DNA of 25,619 nucleotides. It comes from DTU089 sp964421815 (GTDB lineage Bacteria; Bacillota; Clostridia; Oscillospirales; Acutalibacteraceae). The stretch spans positions 1 to 25,619 of the forward strand of contig CAYQYT010000020.1 of assembly GCA_964421815.1 (NCBI GenBank), read 5' to 3'. Below are positions 21,070-25,619 of this stretch, in pieces. A model generated the notes under the pieces. That model was given only the letters and a program-made list of their open reading frames with translations. It was not told where the DNA came from and ran no database searches. The first letter of the stretch is position 1. The number at the start of each line of letters is the position of its first letter. The position numbers were made by a program, and so were the translations under genes.

Positions 21070-21924
21070 TTATTTTGCGTAGTATGGATCAAGATCCTCA
21101 AGTGACTGGATGGGGCCGTCCGCTTTAACGATAACGGACTGAACGCCTGTTGCGTATGAAGATGAGAAATCAACGCTTTCAAGTCTTTCGTCGGTAACGG
21201 TCATACCTGCCATACCCATGTCATACTTGCCGCTCTGAACACCGGGGATAATGGAGTCGAATGAAACGTTTTTGATAACAAGGTCATAACCCAGCTTGTC
21301 GGCAATAATCTTCGCAACCTCAACGTCGATACCGTAGTAGTTGTCGCCGTCGATGTACTCATAGGGAGGGAATTCCGCATTTGTTGCCATAACAAGGTCG
21401 GGCTTGTCCGTGTCGGCACCTGCAACGGGAACGCCTACGAGTTCTTCGGAAGTGTCGCCGTTGATGTATTTATCAATAATCTTCTTAACGGAGCCGTCCT
21501 CAATAAGAGCTTTGAGAGCGCCGTCAACTTTGTCTTTAAGTTCGGTATTGCCCTTTTGGAAGCAGATTGCATAATCCTCTTTGGTGTATTCAGTATCAAG
21601 GATTTTAAGGCCTTCATTAGCCGCAACGTAAGCCTTTGCAGGTTCGTTGTCGATGATAACAATATTTACCTTGCCGCCTTTGAGAGCCTCAACTGCAAGA
21701 GCGCCGTTGTCGTAGCGGACAACTGCATCTTCGCCGAAGTCACCGCTTGAATAAATATCGCCGGTTGTGTTTGTCTGAACACCGATTTTGATGCTTTCGG
21801 GTTTTGCCGCAGCGGTTGTGTCTGAAGTGTCGGTGCCGTTACCTTCCTTGCCGCCGCATGCCGCAAAGCAGGCAATCATAGCAATAACAAGAACTATGGA
21901 AGTAACTTTTAAAAACTTTTTCAT
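21070..21924 (-). CDS. Amino-acid ABC substrate-binding lipoprotein with circularly permuted SBP_bac_3 fold
   Basis: A 284-residue lipoprotein: signal peptide 1-22 and lipobox 'CFAACGG' with C23. The rest contains both halves of the SBP_bac_3 (GlnH/ArtJ-like) fold in swapped order. Residues 45-154 ('IKIGVQTNTTGDIYSSG' to 'GSVKKIIDKYI') match what is normally the C-terminal half. Residues 176-279 ('DLVMATNAEFPPYEYIDG' to 'SLEDLD') match what is normally the N-terminal half. They are joined by a linker at about 155-175. The cut falls at the first lobe crossing. Ligand-contact positions are kept: TTGD (53-56), D92 of 'IIDNEPA', and R247 of 'TVTDER'. The ATG at 21924 is chosen because of the signal peptide and the GAGG 9 nt upstream; the frame further upstream is not protein-like. 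First gene of the importer operon. Confidence 0.93.
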   Translation of the reverse strand: MKKFLKVTSIVLVIAMIACFAACGGKEGNGTDTSDTTAAAKPESIKIGVQTNTTGDIYSSGDFGEDAVVRYDNGALAVEALKGGKVNIVIIDNEPAKAYVAANEGLKILDTEYTKEDYAICFQKGNTELKDKVDGALKALIEDGSVKKIIDKYINGDTSEELVGVPVAGADTDKPDLVMATNAEFPPYEYIDGDNYYGIDVEVAKIIADKLGYDLVIKNVSFDSIIPGVQSGKYDMGMAGMTVTDERLESVDFSSSYATGVQSVIVKADGPIQSLEDLDPYYAK

Positions 21925-21978
21925 TTTAAAAACCTCACAATTATTTTTTCGGAAGAAATATTCTTCCGTTGTGATTGG

Positions 21979-22007
21979 ATTATACAACTCTGAAATGAAA
22001 ATTGCAA
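21979..22007 (-). promoter_or_regulatory. Promoter of the amino-acid ABC operon
   Basis: On the minus strand TTGCAA (22007-22002) and TATAAT (21984-21979) with a 17-bp spacer, 55 bp upstream of the substrate-binding gene. A cluster of TTATGAAT/ATTCATAA half-sites lies just upstream. Confidence 0.8.
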
Positions 22008-22023
22008 CTGTTTTTGAAAAAAA

Positions 22024-22082
22024 ATTCATAATATACAGTTTTTTATGAATATTTTTGCGAATATTCATAATTATTTATGAAT
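22024..22082. promoter_or_regulatory. Cluster of TTATGAAT / ATTCATAA half-sites (candidate operator)
   Basis: Exact copies of the 8-mer occur at 22024-22031, 22043-22050, 22063-22070 and 22075-22082 in alternating orientation. The middle pair is extended to a perfect 11-bp-arm dyad (22043-22053 and 22060-22070). It lies directly upstream of the -35 of the ABC operon. The half-sites resemble ArgR half-sites (TGAAT/ATTCA), but the spacing does not match a standard ARG box, so the regulator is unknown. Confidence 0.5.
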
Positions 22083-22120
22083 TTATGCATTATTATCTAT
22101 ACAAAAAAACATTTTTGGTG

Positions 22121-22146
22121 TATAATGGATTCATATTATCTATGAA
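22121..22146 (+). promoter_or_regulatory. Candidate -10 and dyad upstream of the BspA-like gene
   Basis: TATAAT (22121-22126) has a weak TATACA at the 17-bp position (22098-22103). Just downstream a TTCATA-TTATC-TATGAA dyad (22130-22146) would cover the transcription start. This arm matches the half-sites in front of the divergent ABC operon. Confidence 0.45.
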
Positions 22147-22171
22147 ATTCTCGTAAAAACAGGAGAAAATT

Positions 22172-23260
22172 ATGAAAAAAATCATATCTCTTACTTTAGC
22201 AATATTTTTGATAATCGCTTGCATCCCCGTTGCAAACGCACTTAATTTCAACGGCTTTGTATATGTTGACAACGGGGACGGCACCTGTAACATAACGGGC
22301 TACAACAACTTCTATGAAGAGGATGTTGTAATCCCACCCACAATTAACGACCTGACGGTAGTTTCAATAACCGGCTTCCGTCAAAAGAATTCCATAAGAT
22401 ATGTAACCATACCCAACACCGTTGAAACTATCGGTGCATACGCTTTTTACGGCTGCAAAAAACTTTTCTCCGTTTCCATAGGAACGGCAGTAAAAACAAT
22501 CGGCGATCACGCTTTCAACAGTTGCACCGAAATAACCGGACTTAATTTAAGAAACACCGAGAGTGTGGGCAACTATGCTTTTTACGGTTGTACGGGGTTA
22601 AGCGAACTTTATATGGGTAATGCTTTAAAGCATATCGGAACACGTTCATTCTGGAATTGCAAAAAACTGGGTTTTATAAAGATGTCCCCCGTCCTTGAAA
22701 CCGTGGGCGACTATGCCTTTTCAAACAACGAGTCAATCCCCTCCCTTGTATTTCCCGACACCTTGAAATCCATCGGCACAAGTTCATTCAGTAACTGCAA
22801 AGGTCTTGAGAGTGTAACTTTCGGCACGGGAGAACTAACAATCGGTATGTATGCCTTTGAAAACTGCGTACTCTTAACCGAGGTTACCATTCCCGAAAAT
22901 GTTACATATATCGGAAGAAATGCCTTTGCTTTTCGTGAAACCGACAGTACGGAAACCACCCACACGGTAAAAATAAACTGCCATTTAGGTTCCGCAGGGG
23001 TAACATACAGTATTCAGAACAACGCACCCGTTTATATAATCGAACTTGACCGGACAATTGACGCTTTCGGAGATATCGACGGCGACAACGCTGTCACAAC
23101 CCTTGACGCAAGAAAGGCATTAAGACTTGCGGGAGGTATGGACACCGTAGTCACCGAGGAAATGCTCCTTTTGGGCGACCTTAACCAGAACGGTTATTTT
23201 GACCTTTACGACGCCAATATCATTCTGGAAAGAGCCTCAAATATAACTACTACTGCTTAA
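22172..23260 (+). CDS. BspA-like leucine-rich repeat surface protein with C-terminal dockerin
   Basis: A 362-residue exported protein: signal peptide (1-23, ending 'VANA') and a short N-terminal beta segment. About eight LRR_5/BspA repeats follow (about 70-255) of the type 'VETIGAYAFYGCKKLFSVSI' and 'LKSIGTSSFSNCKGLESVTF'. A type I dockerin closes the protein (about 297-357), with calcium loops 'GDIDGDNAVTTLDARKAL' and 'GDLNQNGYFDLYDANIIL'. GGAGAAAATT before the ATG fixes the start. BspA repeats are linked to adhesion; the dockerin suggests assembly on a cohesin-bearing surface partner (inference). The 3' end overlaps the convergent phage endolysin gene by 11 nt with no terminator between. 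It may be a host gene beside a prophage, or prophage-carried cargo. Confidence 0.92.
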   Translation: MKKIISLTLAIFLIIACIPVANALNFNGFVYVDNGDGTCNITGYNNFYEEDVVIPPTINDLTVVSITGFRQKNSIRYVTIPNTVETIGAYAFYGCKKLFSVSIGTAVKTIGDHAFNSCTEITGLNLRNTESVGNYAFYGCTGLSELYMGNALKHIGTRSFWNCKKLGFIKMSPVLETVGDYAFSNNESIPSLVFPDTLKSIGTSSFSNCKGLESVTFGTGELTIGMYAFENCVLLTEVTIPENVTYIGRNAFAFRETDSTETTHTVKINCHLGSAGVTYSIQNNAPVYIIELDRTIDAFGDIDGDNAVTTLDARKALRLAGGMDTVVTEEMLLLGDLNQNGYFDLYDANIILERASNITTTA

Positions 23261-23939
23261 CTATAAATCCGTCAAAGCCGGCTTTTTTCAGTTTTTGCAG
23301 ATAGTTTTCCGCATTCTTCTTTTCACGGAATGCGCCCACCTGAATTTTATACAGCGCTTCGTCTTTTGACAAAGCGTTGTTTTCTTTTTCAGTGCTTTCC
23401 GCTGAAGCCGTAACATCCACTCCGTAGTAGTCGCAAATGCCCTTTGCAATAGCTTCACCTATTTTCCGGGTATTATTTCTTATGAAGTCCGAGCCGATTT
23501 TTGTGTCATGAAACTCACATTCACAGTAAACCGTAATTCCCTTTGCGGAATTGATTTCATAGAAATCGGGCTTTTCAACAAGTCTTTCGGCACTTTCACC
23601 GGGAGTCAAGGGAGCAAGTCTTTTGAAAACAGCCTGACCCACTTTTTTTCTTTCCCCGGTAATATCATAAAGGAGAATCTGTGTGCCGCCTGTCACATTG
23701 TGTTTGGCAGTTGCATTGGTGTGAATTGCCACGTGAAGTTCTGCACCGAAAGCATTACTCTCCTTTACTCTTTCGTACATATCGTCATTATAGTTGCATT
23801 TTACATTAAAGCCCTTTTTCTCAAGATATGCCACGCAGTATTTTGCAATTTTATGGCACTGCTCTTTTTCGTTGGTGCCGCCTGTTGCGTAGGTATTACC
23901 ATTTTGATTACTGGGTGATATATAAATTTTCTTACTCAT
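23250..23939 (-). CDS. Phage endolysin: N-acetylmuramoyl-L-alanine amidase with SPOR domain
   Basis: A 229-residue Amidase_3-type lysin without a signal peptide, as expected for holin-dependent export. The N-terminus 'KIYISPSNQNGNTYA' is the variant of the first metal motif typical of clostridial phage amidases. The other positions are E24 ('GTNEK'), H73 ('AIHTNA') and an acidic cluster at E140/E142 ('CECEFHD'). The C-terminus (about 195-229, 'LYKIQVGAFREKKNAENYL') is a SPOR repeat, which binds glycan strands denuded of peptides. The start overlaps the holin stop as ATGA. It is the last gene of the phage late run. The 3' end overlaps the convergent BspA-like gene. Confidence 0.93.
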   Translation of the reverse strand: MSKKIYISPSNQNGNTYATGGTNEKEQCHKIAKYCVAYLEKKGFNVKCNYNDDMYERVKESNAFGAELHVAIHTNATAKHNVTGGTQILLYDITGERKKVGQAVFKRLAPLTPGESAERLVEKPDFYEINSAKGITVYCECEFHDTKIGSDFIRNNTRKIGEAIAKGICDYYGVDVTASAESTEKENNALSKDEALYKIQVGAFREKKNAENYLQKLKKAGFDGFIVKQ

Positions 23940-24214
23940 TTGTTCGTCACCTCGGTTTTTCTCACATCCTTTTCCGTTTCGTAGGTCAAAGCCCTTTCGC
24001 TGTCCCCGAAACCATCGGTTGTTGGGTCAACAAGCACACCGAAAAAAGCCAGAATGTTCACCGCCATTGCAAAAAGTTCGGTAATTTCGCTTTCGGTAAT
24101 ATGGGGTACTACACCCAACACATCCAAAAGTCGATACACAAATGAAATAATAAGCGCACTTGCGGACAGAACAAACACTTTATTCTTTAGTCTTGCTTTA
24201 ATATTTATCTTCAA
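23936..24214 (-). CDS. Phage holin, phi LC3 type
   Basis: A 92-residue protein with a basic N-terminus ('KINIKARLKNK'), two hydrophobic stretches (about 11-33, 'VFVLSASALIISFVYRLL', and about 46-62, 'LFAMAVNILAFFGVLVD') and the family-typical tail 'DPTTDGFGDSERALTY'. This matches the phi LC3/Phage_holin_1 group, which forms membrane lesions timing lysis. The start is TTG, chosen because GGAGG lies 8 nt upstream, inside the end of the preceding gene. Its stop overlaps the endolysin start by 4 nt, the classic holin-lysin cassette. Confidence 0.93.
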   Translation of the reverse strand: MKINIKARLKNKVFVLSASALIISFVYRLLDVLGVVPHITESEITELFAMAVNILAFFGVLVDPTTDGFGDSERALTYETEKDVRKTEVTNK

Positions 24215-24217
24215 ACA

Positions 24218-24535
24218 CTATTCCTCCTTTTTACTAATTATATTTTCCGTGGGTAAAAATGATAACAACTCCTCATACTTATGTTTCACTTCACCATTTC
24301 CGCCGTATTTTATGTACTTCTCCCCTGCGGCAATACGTTCCGACAGGGGCATTTCGTGGGACATAATTGTAAGACGTTTGATGGATAAGTAGTTATCAAG
24401 AGCGTGTTCACTCTGTTCCTCAACCCACTTTTCCCATTTTCTTATAAATCCGTAAACTTTTACAACCGCCGCCACAATCACTCCCAGAGCAGTCAGCACC
24501 GAACCCGTTATAATTATTTCTTCTGCAATATTCAT
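24218..24535 (-). CDS. Phage small membrane protein preceding the holin
   Basis: A 105-residue protein with one N-terminal membrane segment (about 5-28, 'EIIITGSVLTALGVIVAAVVKVYGF'-like). A charged helical region follows, then the conserved-looking phage tail 'RLTIMSHEMPLSERIAAGEKYI'. Proteins of this shape are common just upstream of holin genes in clostridial prophages; their function is not established and a role in lysis control is only a guess. The ATG at 24535 is chosen for the GGAGG about 10 nt upstream; an upstream in-frame extension to 24607 overlaps the restored tail gene and lacks a ribosome site. Confidence 0.8.
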   Translation of the reverse strand: MNIAEEIIITGSVLTALGVIVAAVVKVYGFIRKWEKWVEEQSEHALDNYLSIKRLTIMSHEMPLSERIAAGEKYIKYGGNGEVKHKYEELLSFLPTENIISKKEE

Positions 24536-24650
24536 TTTTTCACCGCCTCCCCGCTTACAAAAGACTGTTTGATATGTTTTTATGTTCCATAAGAAATCTG
24601 TTTCCATTTACCGTCAATAAACAAGACAGGTACTTCTACAATTCCACCAC

Positions 24651-24690
24651 TTGCCAAACCTAAAGAAAAATTGCCAAACCTAAAGAAAAA
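24651..24690 (-). repeat. Exact 20-bp tandem duplication inside the phage tail gene
   Basis: TTGCCAAACCTAAAGAAAAA occurs twice head to tail (24651-24670 and 24671-24690, plus-strand reading). Because 20 is not a multiple of three, the second copy shifts the reading frame of the leftward tail gene and brings in a TAG at 24662-24660. With one copy removed, the frame continues to a TAA at 24582-24580. Confidence 0.95.
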
Positions 24691-25451
24691 CCGTTTTGAT
24701 ATTGTTTTGAAACTGCAAAACCATAAAATTCAATTTCGGCAACAGTTTCGCAACTTGACGAATAAACACGCCACCACTTGTGTAAGCCACTTTCAATAGA
24801 TTGTATTGTTGTTGAACCGTGTATATCGTATATAGGATTTGCTATTTCCTCGCTTGCGTTAACCCAATTTATACCATCATCGGTGCATTGAAGTGTGAGA
24901 TTTTTCCAATCGTATTGCGATTTAATACACTTCGCATAAGCAATTTTACACGGTGTTTCAAACTCCGCACCAATACCTCCTCTGTGCTGGTTTGCTGTTG
25001 TCGCCCACCTTGTCGCCATATCACCGTCAAACGCTTTTGCGGCTTCATAGCCTGTCAATTCGGTTGTAGCAATAGGATTATCAACTTGCAATTTAGACGG
25101 CTCAGTGCTATTTAATTTGATGTCGGTTCCGCCTACATTAACAAGCACATCACCATCATAAGTTAATTCAACTGACTTGCCGTCATAACTAACCGTCACC
25201 AACTTGCCGTCTGTGTATTCGCAAATCATCGTGTGTTCTACTCCGCCTGTATCAATTAAGGTGACGGTGTTGTCTTCATTATAAACGATACTGGTGTACT
25301 GACTGCCACCGCTTGATACATCACCAATACCTTGCATTATTTCATAAGTTGTCGCAGTTTCGGGAAGTTCAACACCCTTGTCGGCTAAATTCGTTCTGCC
25401 AAGTGCATTGGCATTTTCAATCTGTGTTTTCAAATCCTGTATTGTTGCCAT
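24660..25451 (-). CDS. Phage tail-associated protein with discoidin-like domain, C-terminus frameshifted
   Basis: A 263-residue protein. The N-terminus ('MATIQDLKTQIENANALG', 'LPETATTYEIMQGIGDV') is a segment common in tail-associated proteins of clostridial phages. About 50-120 is a small beta domain. About 125-245 resembles an F5/8 type C (discoidin) carbohydrate-binding fold ('AAKAFDGDMATRWATTANQ', 'WWRVYSSSCETVAEIEFYG'). This suggests receptor or glycan binding (inference). A 20-bp tandem duplication ends the frame early, after 'GFSLGLA'; without it the protein would have 283 residues and end with 'IVEVPVLFIDGKWKQ' plus six more. The ATG overlaps the upstream gene's TAA by one base (TAATG), with GGGGGGT as ribosome site. 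Confidence 0.85.
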   Translation of the reverse strand: MATIQDLKTQIENANALGRTNLADKGVELPETATTYEIMQGIGDVSSGGSQYTSIVYNEDNTVTLIDTGGVEHTMICEYTDGKLVTVSYDGKSVELTYDGDVLVNVGGTDIKLNSTEPSKLQVDNPIATTELTGYEAAKAFDGDMATRWATTANQHRGGIGAEFETPCKIAYAKCIKSQYDWKNLTLQCTDDGINWVNASEEIANPIYDIHGSTTIQSIESGLHKWWRVYSSSCETVAEIEFYGFAVSKQYQNGFSLGLAIFL

Positions 25452-25618
25452 TATTCAGTACCCCCCACAAGAGCGGAAACATCGTCAATGTTGCCTTGAA
25501 GTGAAATATACATTTCATTAAGCACCTTTGCGGAATAATACTGATTCTCCGTTGCAGTCTCCGTGTATTCGGCAAGAGTATTGTTTTCAATAATTTCTCT
25601 CCAGTAATCTCGGAGCAT
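25451..25618 (-). CDS. Phage small protein upstream of the tail gene (possibly partial)
   Basis: The frame translates as 'MLRDYWREIIENNTLAEYTE' onward for 55 residues, ending 'VGGTE' and TAA. An ATG lies at 25618-25616, at the very edge of the window, so this is either a complete 55-residue protein or the end of a longer one. No ribosome site can be seen. Composition is hydrophilic and helical, with 'NEMYISLQGNIDDVSALVG' at the end. The stop shares one base with the start of the tail gene, so the two are translationally coupled. Similar tiny genes are common in phage tail operons, but the function is unknown. Confidence 0.65.
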   Translation of the reverse strand: MLRDYWREIIENNTLAEYTETATENQYYSAKVLNEMYISLQGNIDDVSALVGGTE

Positions 25619-25619
25619 G

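Noticed and set aside
21070..21924. Interpretation as two fused different binding proteins
   Set aside because: The two blocks are complementary halves of one fold with no duplicated region, so a permutation explains them better than a fusion.
21925..22068. 48-residue upstream extension of the substrate-binding protein frame
   Set aside because: It is not protein-like, covers the promoter region and precedes a classical lipoprotein signal peptide with its own ribosome site.
22043..22082. Standard ARG boxes for ArgR
   Set aside because: Half-sites match but the spacing between facing halves is wrong for the consensus, so only an unnamed operator cluster is reported.
23240..23270. Prophage attachment site at the BspA/endolysin overlap
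   Set aside because: No direct repeat partner or tRNA target is visible within the window.
24536..24607. Longer N-terminus for the phage small membrane protein
   Set aside because: It overlaps the restored 3' end of the tail gene, has no ribosome site, and a good GGAGG precedes the internal ATG.

Overview
The window looks like a chromosome segment of a low-to-moderate GC Gram-positive anaerobe, most likely a gut member of Clostridia near Ruminococcaceae/Oscillospiraceae. This rests on strong AGGAGG-type ribosome sites with frequent GTG/TTG starts, dockerin-type calcium repeats on several secreted proteins, a BspA-like leucine-rich repeat protein, a PolA whose 3'-5' exonuclease motifs are missing, and lipoprotein-type ABC substrate binding. 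The species was not identified and no tRNA or rRNA gene was seen.

Layout. 1-865: a regulator plus nucleotidyltransferase pair resembling a toxin-antitoxin module, truncated by the window edge, with a near-perfect promoter. 963-2811: a small orphan 3' coding remnant, a MerR/TipAS regulator with the family's 19-bp-spacer promoter, and a divergent XRE/zinc-ribbon regulator. 2882-4666: a secreted InlB-repeat protein. 4769-9974: a leftward operon mreB-like, polA, rimI, tsaD. 9990-10020: a dyad whose arms hold the -35 boxes of both the mreB-like operon and the divergent WYL regulator. 11116-11464: a roughly 350-bp composite of hairpins bounded by 10-bp inverted repeats, including a strong bidirectional terminator. 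11477-17615: a leftward run of envelope genes, reading six-helix membrane protein, GHL10-type hydrolase, dockerin glucosaminidase, dockerin amidase. 17645-19338: a GPH-type transporter with its own promoter and terminator. 19439-22007: a polar amino-acid ABC importer. 22172-23260: a dockerin-bearing BspA-like protein. 23250-25619: the late end of a prophage (tail-associated proteins, small membrane protein, holin, amidase endolysin with SPOR domain).

The most striking observation is that the ABC substrate-binding lipoprotein has the two halves of the SBP_bac_3 fold in swapped order, cut exactly at the lobe1-lobe2 hinge. It looks like a natural circular permutant that keeps the expected ligand residues and sits in an otherwise normal importer operon. 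Second, a phage tail-associated gene carries an exact 20-bp tandem duplication that frameshifts it, and removing one copy restores a 23-residue C-terminus. Third, the 350-bp hairpin composite looks like a non-autonomous repeat element doing duty as a terminator.

How the genes fit together: the envelope run and the mreB-like gene point to cell-wall remodelling and shape, with dockerin modules shared by three secreted proteins. The two flanks carry the mobile or selfish material (TA-like module and coding remnant on the left, prophage on the right).
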